Positions 1-9,879 of a stretch of 64,000 bases of DNA are shown one piece after another (positions within the stretch are counted from its first letter, which is position 1; every line of letters starts with the position of its first letter). This DNA is from Proales similis. Taxonomy: Eukaryota; Rotifera; Eurotatoria; Ploima; Proalidae. The notes beneath the pieces were generated by a model. The model worked only from the letters and a program-made list of their open reading frames with translations, made no database searches and was not told the origin of the DNA. Both the position numbers and the translations under genes were made by a program. Location of the stretch: assembly GCA_019059635.1 (NCBI GenBank), contig JAGVRJ010000013.1, positions 868,001 through 932,000 of the forward strand, given 5' to 3'.

Positions 1-628
1 TCATTCGCTCTGATCAACTATGTTGCATTGGCCAGATTATGAGAGTAATCGAGAATGAGAGTGAGAGAGAGGGATGAGGAAATTTCGAAATAGTCAAAAA
101 TTGAATACAGAGTATGTGCGTTTAGTGTTTGACGCTAGAAATTTTTGCACGCAAACAACATTCATTGAGAAAAGCAAAAAAATAACCAAATCGCACACAC
201 ACACACACACACATGATCGCTAGAACATACACAATTGAACTGTGCGGTCAATCAGGATCAGGAATGGGGAGCGGACTGCAGATGATAAGAGGCTGGAGCG
301 AAAGCTTGGCAGGGCAAGGGGCTTGGCGCTGCTGCTGCTATGCTGTCACTCAGACAGGCAAGACAATTTCACGCCTTGGCTTGATTCCAATTTATGCGAG
401 TTTCGCAATAACGAGAGGCTATTTTTGGCGCACAAAGAGCGCTCACTGATTTATTTTAAATCGACCGAGTTGTTGTTGATGCGAAATTAGCCAATTTAGA
501 ACGAGAATAGAAAAAGAAAAAAGTGTCCGCACCGTCCACTGTGTCTGAGTGCCTCTGTTTTTCTCTCTCTCTCTCTCTCCCATTGCCATTTAAATCACAC
601 TGAGCGGCAGTTGTTGTTTTAAAGAAAC
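1..628. other. Upstream region of the unkempt gene
   Basis: No convincing coding region is visible here. It holds a (CA)n run at about 194-213 and a (CT)n run at about 561-579. The 5' UTR and promoter of the unkempt gene that starts at 629 probably lie here, but no clear TATA element was seen. Confidence 0.5.
194..213. repeat. (CA)n microsatellite
   Basis: About ten CA units, directly before the ATG at 213 of a frame that I do not accept as a gene. Confidence 0.85.
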
Positions 629-2824
629 ATGCCGGAGTCAAAAGCGAGCGAACACGACGACTTATCCAGCAGCTCTTCGTCTGCGTCAACCTGTCAACGC
701 ACAAAGCAGCCGGTGCATACCGAACAGCCGGCTCACTACACGTAAGCCAATCAGTTGAAATCTTTCTGAATGCTTATCTAACGTGTTGTTGCAATTTTGA
801 TCGCGTCTTGGCGTTCTTAGCTACTTGAAGGGCTTTAGAGTCGACCAATGCCCGCTCTTCCTTCAGCACAAATGCACCCAGCATCGACCCTACACATGTT
901 TCTATTGGCACTTTAAAAATCAGCGACGACGGCGTCCGGTGAAAAAGCGCGACGGCACATTCAACTACACGCCGGACGTTTACTGCGACAAGTACGACGA
1001 GCAGACCGGCCTGTGTCCGAACGGTGACGACTGTCCGTTTGTGCATCGAAACGCCGGCGACACGGAGAAGCGCTACCATTTGCGCTACTTTAAAACGGCC
1101 GTGTGCATACACGACACGGATTGCAAGGGCCACTGCAGCAAAAATGGCGTTCACTGCGCGTTTGCGCACAGCTCGAGCGACATCAGACAGCCGGTGCTCG
1201 ATCAGAGAGAGCTGCAGCAAATGCAAATGCTCAAGGCGGGCGCCGATTCGGAGTTTGCGCACGAGAAAGCCAACACACTGTGTGCGGCGCTGGAGCGCGA
1301 GCGACTCCTCAACGAGGATCCGAAATGGAACGACACAGGCTACGTCCTACTTTATTACAAAACCGAGCCCTGCAAGCGGCCAGCGCGTCTCTGTCGCCAG
1401 GGATTTGCTTGTCCTCAGTATCACAACGCACGCGACAAGCGACGCAATCCTAGTGTATTCAATTACCGCTCTACTCCCTGTCCGAATGTGAAGCAAGGCG
1501 ACGACTGGCTCGAGCCAACCGTTTGCGAGAATGGCGACTCTTGTAAATACTGCCACTCTCGCACAGAGCAGCAGTTTCATCCCGAAGTGAGCGAGTTGCG
1601 AATTATTTGCCAAAAAATGCCAAACTTGACCTTTTTGTTTTGCTTCAGATCTACAAGTCATCCAAATGCAATGATATGATCTCAACCCGGTACTGCCCTC
1701 GAGGGCCATTTTGTGCATTTGCACACAACGAGCAAGAGCTAAAAACTCAACGAGCTCATTCGAATTCGGAATCGTCTGGAGGAGGCGAATGCACTCTGGA
1801 AAACTTTATTGCCAGTGCCCTTCCTCAGCCGAGTGGAGGCTCACAGATTGCCACGAGCAATTACAGCTCGGCCGAATCAAGAGCAAGCAGCGAAGAGACC
1901 AAGCGATCAAACGAACTGGGCCCGACTCAATTGGGCAATTTAGGCGAGCAAATTGAAGGCGGCTGGCCGATTGCCAACGTCGGCTTCAGCAAGGCCATTG
2001 GTGCCGAACGCGAAGTCAAATCAAAACCTTCCAGTCTCATTAGTTCTAGTTTATTAAGTAGCATTCGCTCGAGCAGTCCGTTTCACGACGACGAGGCGCA
2101 GTCGAGTCTAAACACGATCATCGGCTCCGGTTCGCCTTCAAATCTGCAAACCGCTTCATCCTTTCTGGCTCCATTCGGCCAACTCCAACCACAGCAGCAG
2201 CAGCAGCAGCAGCAGAGCACAAGTTCAACCTCATCTTCTTCTTCGCCGTCGCCTATATCGGCGTCTACTTCAAATGCCCAATCAAATCGACAGCTCATGC
2301 CCAACCAGAATCTCCTAAACAAATTTACTCCTTCGTCAATGCCGTCGTCTACTAGTGGAATATTAACGCTCTCAAAGCAAGAGAACTCGGCGCCGGTCGC
2401 CTCTGCAGATCTAGAAATTGAAAGGCTTCGACAGGAGCTCGTCAAACAGACGGAGCTCAGCAATAGGCTTGAATCTCTTTGTCTTCAATATCGTCAGGTA
2501 AGCAGGAGCGCCAATCGCTATTCTTCTTTTCGAACTTTCAACCGTCAATTCGCCAAGTGGGTAGAACGACTTTTGAACGACGCCAACGACTGGAAGGCCA
2601 AGTACATGCACAGCGAGAGCGAGAAGCAGACTTTGGTAGATTGAACTTGCCTTTTGTGCGCCTGACACTCCGGCTGATAATCTCGATAATAGGAGCAGCA
2701 AATATTGAATAGAATGAATGTTGAGGAGGGCCTAGGAGCAGCGAGAGGCTTCGGCATGAGTTGTGCGGGCTCAAGCAATCTGATTAGCAATTTGAGCAAT
2801 TCGACAAGCGGCCTCAGCCCTTGA
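629..2824 (+). CDS. UNK: Unkempt-type CCCH zinc-finger RNA-binding protein
   Basis: Five exons: 629-741, 821-1586, 1649-2497, 2558-2635, 2693-2824, all in frame, 645 residues. Unkempt binds mRNA through clustered CCCH fingers and represses translation; in other animals it controls neuronal cell shape. Residues about 38-310 carry the family core: the HYTYLK start, Cys-rich fingers such as CPLFLQHKCTQHRPYTC, the HLRYFKT and YKTEPCK blocks, and a last finger ending CPRGPFCAFAH. A Ser/Gln-rich linker follows, with a Gln run near residue 475, then a short coiled coil (about 550-600). The protein ends soon after the coil: the C-terminal RING known in fly and human unkempt is not seen, and a poly(A) signal lies about 155 bases past the stop. 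The ATG at 629 is the first in frame. Human UNK is about 810 residues. Identity is sure; the last small exon is less so. Confidence 0.93.
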
Positions 2825-2978
2825 GATTTTTTTCTTTTTTTTTAGAACAAAAAAAAGGCTTCTTAATTTGATGTTTTCTAATTGATTGGTCGTGTGGTTT
2901 ATTAAGCGGCCGAACCAGGCGGCGCTGTGCTGACGGATTCTGTCCTCTGACACTCAAGTGATTATCCCAATTTCATGC

Positions 2979-2984
2979 AATAAA
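2979..2984 (+). terminator. Poly(A) signal of unkempt
   Basis: AATAAA about 155 bases after the unkempt stop. The opposing poly(A) signal of the next gene lies about 35 bases further on, so the two genes end tail to tail. Confidence 0.7.
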
Positions 2985-3016
2985 CTAATTGAATTAAAAC
3001 GAGCCTCTTGCTGTTT

Positions 3017-3022
3017 TTTATT
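3017..3022 (-). terminator. Poly(A) signal of the small minus-strand gene
   Basis: AATAAA on the minus strand, about 95 bases beyond the stop at 3117. Confidence 0.6.
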
Positions 3023-3116
3023 TCTTGTTCGTGCACATGTTCACAAACACACGGTCTAAAGTCTTTTAACGTTGCAATTAATTACAACTTGCTGAGTCAA
3101 ATCAAAGCTATAAATC

Positions 3117-3452
3117 TCATCGCAGTTCTGGCGTTTTGGGCTTATTAATCGATGGCGCAAGAGTATCACTGGCGCCAGCATCTTCCTTTGGGAGTATAAG
3201 GTTTTTAAACCACTCCTGTTCCTTTTCGTCTTCTGAACTTGACGAGGTCGAGCTTTGCTTTATGTCCTCCTGGGTTCTTTCCGGCTGCCTTTAGAAGAGT
3301 TTCAATGCCGAAAGCAGTGAGCCAATTCACAAGCACCGAAGTGGTTACTTAATCCTTGATCTTCCAGCTTCGTCATTGGTCTTTACTGGCGTGCTTTGTT
3401 TCTGGATTTTTCCACTTGGTTCCCTCTCAGCCATTCTTTCTTTCCGATCCAT
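3117..3452 (-). CDS. Small charged protein of unknown function
   Basis: Two exons, 3452-3349 and 3288-3117, joined in frame across a 60-base GT-AG intron, give a 91-residue protein. It is hydrophilic: the first half is rich in Glu, Lys and Arg, then there is a serine run followed by acidic residues, then a conserved-looking patch EWFKNLILPK and a Pro-rich end. No domain is recognised. The reading frame stays open upstream of the ATG to a TTAG acceptor-like site near 3500, so either the start is the ATG at 3452 with a spliced 5' UTR, or a further coding exon exists. The gene starts about 275 bases after the stop of the VWA3 gene on the same strand and shares its terminal region with unkempt. 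A poly(A) signal and clean splice frame support a real gene; function is unknown. Confidence 0.55.
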
Positions 3453-3593
3453 CTCAAACTGTTCGCTGCTTGTCTCTCGCTCTTTTATTTTTTCAAACTA
3501 AGAATGCTCTTTGACTCCACATGACTCAAAAGATTACATGATTTGAAATTCACTTTTCAAAAGCCGAGATAACCTTCGATTTTATCGCAAATT

Positions 3594-3599
3594 TTTATT
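3594..3599 (-). terminator. Poly(A) signal of the VWA3-type gene
   Basis: AATAAA on the minus strand about 130 bases after the stop at 3727. A second overlapping copy follows at 3598-3603. Confidence 0.6.
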
Positions 3600-3726
3600 T
3601 ATTTTTTTTAATTTATCTAACAAAGTTATAAAGACGCTCATTTTAGTTGCTTTGGGGCACGCACTTTTGATGCGCGCGGGCGCTGTTCTTGTCCTTGGTT
3701 AAATAAAATGGGCCGATGTGAATTTC

Positions 3727-6700
3727 TTAAGAATTAGAGCGTTTAAGAAATGAAACGGCGTGGGCGTGAGCTCTTGTCACGGGTGGGTTACCTTCGTTAA
3801 AGCTGTTGTCTCTTTGCAGACTGCGGCTAAAAGTGTCTGCTTCGCGTAGATACTGCTGCGCTCGTCTGATTTCTTTGGCGAGCCGGTCCAGGTCTTCGCC
3901 GGCGAACTCGGGCACGTGAAGCAACTAAATGCCGTCTCATTAGAGAGTGGTCTCTTTCTCTCGTCAAGCGAACACGAGTACTCACGTAGTTGCCCTGCAC
4001 GCCCTCCTCAAGCAGCTTGTGGGTGAAATGAAACACTTCCGAGTCGTTTTTGTTCGAACGATGAAAGCGCCCGTTGTTCTCCGACGTGAGTTGCATTAAA
4101 AAGTCGTTTGCCGCCCTATTCGTCAAGTTTGCTCGTTAGAACAGGCAGAGTGTGCAAGTGCAAATGAATAACTCGTCGTACTGATCGTCGCAGTTGAACG
4201 AAATGGCATTCACGCTCACAGAGCGGCCAGAGTTCATCAGACGAACGTGTTCAAGAACTTTGCCAGTGCTGCAGTCCGGCTTGCCGTCTGTGATCAAGTA
4301 GATTGCATCTATGCCCGGATCGTTGAACGCGTCCTTGAGTCGAAATCAATAGTGTGGTCAGAGACAAGGCAGATCTGCAGGGACGCTTACTGTGAGGGCG
4401 TCCAGCGTGCACGTGTTGCCATGGGCGTACAAGCATTCGATCCAGGCGACGGCGTTCAAACAGTTGGCCTCGGTCGGCTCGATCAGATCAGGGCGCCATT
4501 TCTCGCTCGTGTTGGAGAAGCGGACGAGATTGAAGTAAATGTGATGTTTGTAGAGCTGCTCCCAGACTAGCGCGGTGAGCTCACGTTTCACTTCGTTCAT
4601 GTGCTCGCTCATCGAGCCAGAAGTGTCGACCAGTAGGTAAACACGCGAGTGCACCAAGGTGCCAAACAGGCGTCTACTTCCGGCCAACAGCCACTGTAGC
4701 CGCTTCACATATCGCTTGAGCACTTTTTCGCACTGCTCTCTGTACTCGATGAGCTCGCTGGCTTTCAGCTGAAGATGTCGCACTGTTCCGTTGACATTTA
4801 TGCTCGGGAACGAGGCGCAGTATCTTTAATCGACGAGTTGAGCTTGAGAATTCAAAATTGATGCGAGCAGCAATTTACTTGGCGCCGACGCTCTTCTTAG
4901 AACCGCCGATGTTTATTCGATCGTGCTTGCACTCAGGTCCGGCGACTAGCTTGTGCAGGTCCAGCTTGAGCTTGTTCAGTCCGTAGCGTTTGAGCCACTG
5001 TTCGAGTACAAGAAAGTAAATTTGGCTGCCAAGCAATCGCTTTTAATCGGCCAACCTCTTTGCTGGTCAGATTCTCCTCTTCGTCGGTGATGGCTATGAC
5101 TGGAATGGCTTTTACTTTTTGAACGCTTCTCGCTCGAGGGTAGTGTCGGAACACGGCGCCTTTTGAATTGTCGTCGCCGCTCACGTAGAAAGACTCGGTC
5201 TTGATTGCTTCTTCTTTCTTTTGCTGTCTTTTCTTTGCGTTCAGAGATTGATGTCTGCCGAGCGTCTTGTCTGAGAGATTTTCAAATTTCAACATCCGGA
5301 CACTCGTCGACCGAGCTCAAACTCACCCAACGGGACAACTTCGGTCTTGGAGCTGTTCGGACGCCACGGCCGACCCTTCTCGTCTGTCGCTTCTTTTTCT
5401 CTATTTTGCTAGGAGGACGTTTAGCATTGAATGCGTTTGTGTCTGACTCGACGCTCTTTACCATTCGTTGCATTGAGAGCAGAGTTGGCTTGGGAGGTGG
5501 AAGAGGTCGCAGTGGAGGAGCGGGAAGAGCCAGGCGCTCACTCATCGACTCGTCGACCACTATTTCCACCATTTCTTTGCTCGATCGATTGCGGATCCTA
5601 TCGACCAGCTCGGCGGCCATCCTGGAGAAGGCCACAGCTCTGTCGATTTCGCGTTGAATTTGCTTTATATCGTCGCTTTCGATTATTCCTTTGGCGGACA
5701 GTTTAGTGAGTCGAATCGAATAGACCACAGACTCATTCTACCGTTTTCTCTGAACCAATGGAATCGGCCGTTGGGAACGACATGCGCCAAGAGGCGAAGT
5801 GACTCGGCTGTTTTGGTGATGTTCGCCCATCGGCCTGGAATGGCGCCGTTCACGTCGTAGTCGTCCACGTTGAACAAAATGGTGTGCAGGCGAAGGTCAG
5901 TGCCACAAGCGCACTCTTCCACATACGAGCAGAGCGAGTCAGTGGACTGGTCGGGCACACCGCTGGTGAACAGATACAGCCCCTGCACATTCACTCCGTG
6001 CTTTCGCTCCTGCTCATTCTCGAGGGCGACGCGAAGTGCGCCGAGCACGTCTCGAGTGCCCTCACAGCTCAATGTCAAAACCCATTTCCAGGCTGCCTGC
6101 AGCAGAGCTGGAGTGGGCCTCACCATTGTTGGCCGCCACTGCTTTATCTCTCGTCCAAACCTTGTTCGGGCAAAAGTTCGGCTCAGAAATTCTCGCTCCT
6201 CTCCTGGCAGCGTTCCGACTCACCCGATGAGATTGAAGAACTTTTTGTTGATTATCTGTTGCTCCATGAGTAAGCGAAGCGAGTGCTGAATGTGAACCAG
6301 ATAGTTGGCGTTGGTGATTGAGAGGTCAATCAGAATGACAACACTTGAAGAGGAACCAATTGAGTCCAAGTGAAACAGAGGCCAAATGACGACGGACGTA
6401 CCAATCTTCGCAGACTGAGCCGAATATTCGCCGACTGCCACTCGACAGCCAGTCGATTCGCGTTTCGTACAGTTTTACGGCGTCTTTGAGTCTTTTCTGA
6501 AAGTCGTAGAGCGTGGCCAGATCTACGTGAAGGTTTTTGGTGGTGCCGTCGTGCCAAGTGAATTGAATCATCGATTGCTTTCGAATCAAGCGGTCAAATG
6601 GACATGAAAGCGAACCGTCAGAAAAGTGTGCTACCTCGTGCACTTGCGATTGGACGCTTTTGTTCAATATGGGAACGTAGTCCTCCACGTACGAGTAGGC

Positions 6701-8868
6701 GTTCGGTGCCAGAACTTGATAGAGATTCAGTCGCTTGGCTGCCATGGGTCTGAATGAATCGATCGAACTCGCCTGAATGTTGCTATTTACCTCTCAGGCC
6801 ATGGAGTCGAATCCAGTCGTTTGAGTTGTGAACGCGGTAGTTCTCGTTCGGCTTCTGAATGAGCAATGGGCCATCGTGACCCCGAGGCCGGGGCAAGTAC
6901 CTCTCTTCGTGGCCCCACTTCTCAACCTCGAGACTTATTTCGTTCTCAATCTTTACCAAGGCCGAGCCCAGCATGCCGCCGCTTTTCATTTCTTTGATAT
7001 TGCCGAGCAAGTCCTGCACCGACTTGATCTCTTTGAGGAGTGCGCTCAGATCAGTGCCCGTGTAGACGAGCTCTTCTTGCGAGTTTGAATAGCAGTGGTA
7101 GCGACCGTTCGTGTCCTGAGCCAGTTTGCGCAGGGCACCGTTCACAATGTGGTTGTTGAGCTCGAAGGAGACAAGATGTAGATTGCGATGAGGTCTGTTG
7201 ACCAGACTCTGCTGAATAAAGTCACAGAGCAGATCCATGCTCTGATCGGGCCTGTATTTTAGACCAATGTCAACGGCATGGGCAAAGTCAAACACGAACT
7301 AGCCAGTCACTTACACGCTGCCGACGATGATGAGAAGAGTGTCCGCTTCGATGAGTGGCAAAGTTCGCTTCACCGCTTGCATCAGATTGCTGCCGCCCGA
7401 CGCCTTGAGTTGACTCAGGAAGCTCTTCGCCTCTTGAATTGACCGATGATGCATGTCGATCAGAGTGTGCGGCCAGAGCTCGTCTATGCCGCTGCCGTAC
7501 GTTGCGACGTACAGCTGCTTTTTAGCTGCCAACTGCTCGTCGACCAGATCGAGCAGTGCGTCCTGAAACTCCACACTTCGGCCGAATCCCATGTTGGCGT
7601 TGGACGCATCGACCAGCATCGCAACTCTCTGCCCCTGAATGAGTCCGAACGAACGTCGACTTGACTGCATGAGCCACTTGACTCGTTTCGAGTAGATTTC
7701 CAGTGCCACGTTGAGCTTGTACTCAAACTCGTTCAGCTCGGTCGCGTCGAATGTGATGCGCTGCACCGCTTTGCCTGTGGTGTCTCCGATCGGCTTGCTG
7801 ACCACTCCTTTTTCAAGCAAATGCTTCAGCGTCAGCTCGACCGCTTCCAGTCCGTATGTGTCCAGCCATTGGGTTGAGTTCATGTTCGCCTCAGGCACCA
7901 GGTTGATCTCATCCAATCGCTTTATACAGAGCTCAAGTTAAAGTGTTCGAGGCCACGTTCAGATTTGAGATTACCATCAGGTCGTGATTCTGATTCACGT
8001 GTGTAATCGTGTACTCGCTCGGTGGACGGCTGTCAAGCGTCTGAATCGGCTTCCATCCGAATTCGGCCTCTCGGCGCCTGTCGATTGATCTCTTTCTCTT
8101 TTGGCTGTCGGCCGATTGTCGAGAGGTCGATCGACGCCGTTCCTCATCGCTAGAGCCTCGTCTTTGTCTTTCGGGCTTTTTTCGCTCGCTTCGGGAACGA
8201 GAGCTATGTCGCTCGCTCTCATCGTCTGAGTAGCTTCGAGCCCGTCGAAGTTCGCTCTGCCGACGACGATCACCATGGTCGTCGTCTTCTCTCTCCGATC
8301 TACTCCTTGGACGTCCGTGTCGTCTTTCTTCATCTTCATCGCTCCTGCGGCCACGCTCTCGCTCGAAGTCTCGATCGGAGCTCCTCTCGTTCGATGGCGA
8401 ACGTGATCGATATTTTCTCACTTGACGTGAATCTACAACGAACGGTGATATTGCCTCGCCCTCGTCTCCTGAGCGACTGGCCGGTCTTCTGGCTCGCTGC
8501 TTATTTGAAGCCTCTCGCCCTCTTGGCTTGTTTTGAGCCCGCTGATTCAACTCCAAGTCTGAAGGCGTTCGAGATCGCTGCCTTCGAGGAGAATCGATGT
8601 CAATTGAGGGCGATCGACCTCGTCTGCGTTCTCTTTCCTCCTCTTTTGACCGACTCGCTGAGTCTCTCCTTCTTCTATTTCGGTTGCTTCTGTTTCGTCT
8701 CTTCAAATCTTCACCAAGATCGGCTCTTTCTTCTGAATAACTCTCGGAGCGTGGCGAACTGGAGCGCCGGCCTGTACGATCATCCTGAAATATCTGCGAT
8801 GATCTGTCCACTCGTGGCTTTCGCTGCAAGCTCGGCCTCCTCGTCGCACTCTTTATCCGCGAGCTCAT
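3727..8868 (-). CDS. VWA3A/VWA3B-type protein with an RS-rich N-terminal region
   Basis: Thirteen exons keep one frame and encode 1479 residues: 8868-7975, 7919-7315, 7251-6791, 6738-6402, 6343-6224, 6160-5742, 5688-5327, 5265-5056, 4997-4879, 4823-4391, 4333-4182, 4115-3986, 3924-3727. Residues 1-298 are Arg/Ser/Glu-rich with many RS and SR dipeptides, like splicing-factor RS domains. The rest has three VWA3 units starting near residues 313, 645 and 1135. Each has a QWLxxYGL-like helix, a WLxxGSRRxFG block and a VWA strand. Only the third unit keeps an intact MIDAS (DTSGS from about residue 1242, later TDGKPD); the first two have DASNA and DLSIT. VWA3A/B proteins are about 1200-1300 residues and are expressed with motile cilia and sperm flagella. 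A TTTTTTTAG acceptor abuts the start ATG, implying a spliced 5' UTR. The RS part could be a separate product if the first intron is retained. Confidence 0.88.
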
Positions 8869-9032
8869 CTAAAAAAATGGATTTTGAAGGTCTCTTGAAT
8901 GCAGCTGCTTCTTTACTGGGATTGCTCCTTTAAAGAGCGAACCGAGCAAAACAGCAGAAGAGAGCGTTTAGCAAAATCAACACTGAGACAGCGTCGAAAT
9001 GATTGAAAATTAAAATTCTTTGATGCGGCAGC

Positions 9033-9038
9033 TTTATT
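9033..9038 (-). terminator. Poly(A) signal of the small membrane protein gene
   Basis: AATAAA on the minus strand about 125 bases after the stop at 9163 and only about 165 bases before the ATG of the VWA3 gene. Confidence 0.6.
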
Positions 9039-9162
9039 TTTCTCATATTTTTGTCTCCATGGCAACCAGGGCGCCTGTTGTCGCCAATACACAGGTCATT
9101 AAAAACTTGATGTGCTGCATCTTGCCAAAACTTGATACAACAACAAAGAGAAAACGAGCAAA

Positions 9163-9598
9163 TCAAGCCTGCTTGAACTCAATCGAGGACATGAGCTGGC
9201 CACTGTGCATTTCTGTGTGAACCTGCTCGAGCATGATCAAAATTTTCAAGTCCAAACACGGATCTTGAGCATCGAAAGTAAGAGCCGGCGTCGACTGCAT
9301 CAAGACTGGAGGAGAAGACTTTTTCGTGACTGGAGGCGCCTTGATTTTCAGCACGGAAAGCCGTTCACGCTCCGTGTAGCGTTGTGAGGCCTTCTTCTGC
9401 CAATTAGCTGCTGCACGCCTCAGAAAAATCCAAACAGAATCAGTTATCAGTTCGATGATTTGTCAAGTGAGCATCATTAGACTACCAGCAAGCTGTCGGG
9501 CTGAGCGAAGGGGCCTGAAGAAGAGCCAAGGACCAGAGAACGCATGTCAGTGCGAACAGGGAGCCGAATATGATGAGCAGGAGCGTGTCCAACTCCAT
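9163..9598 (-). CDS. Small single-pass membrane protein, family unknown
   Basis: Two exons, 9598-9486 and 9418-9163, joined in frame by a GT-AG intron of 67 bases; 122 residues. Residues about 5-27 form one strongly hydrophobic segment (LLLIIFGSLFALTCVLW), followed by a basic stretch rich in Arg and Lys. By the positive-inside rule this suggests an N-terminal anchor with the tail in the cytosol. The tail contains a Pro-rich patch near residues 68-80 and ends with a possible amphipathic helix. I recognise no family. The start is the only ATG that gives the membrane segment and keeps the splice frame. It sits about 280 bases from genes on both sides in the same orientation. The poly(A) signal of the upstream filament gene lies just 37 bases before this ATG, which is remarkably tight. 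Confidence 0.6.
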
Positions 9599-9634
9599 GC
9601 AGAAGGCAAAGAAGAAGAGGAAGAATTGAAAAAC

Positions 9635-9640
9635 TTTATT
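9635..9640 (-). terminator. Poly(A) signal of the intermediate filament gene
   Basis: AATAAA on the minus strand about 240 bases after the filament stop. Cleavage 15-30 bases later would fall almost at the start codon of the next gene. Confidence 0.55.
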
Positions 9641-9879
9641 CAGAACTAGGCGTGTTGTGTAAGAAGCTAGGCGAACGCCTCAAAGCCAAGCGGTTCGTCA
9701 AATAGATAGAAAGAGGAACACGTGGCGGCAAATGTCTGTAGCACATGTAAAGCGCAGTTAAAGCCACTTGAGATAAAGGATGGCGCACTAGGCGCATCTG
9801 TCTGATCTAATTAGAAAGCTGAGCTGGATAGACAAAATAAAAAGAGAGAGAGAGAAGCGAATGCGGTCCAAATGAAGGC

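Noticed and set aside
213-490. Two overlapping open frames of about 80 codons after the (CA)n run
   Set aside because: No family features, no splice context, and they lie in the likely 5' flank of unkempt.
774-1262. Long antisense frame across the unkempt zinc-finger exon
   Set aside because: It is the shadow of the coding exon, produced by its codon bias.
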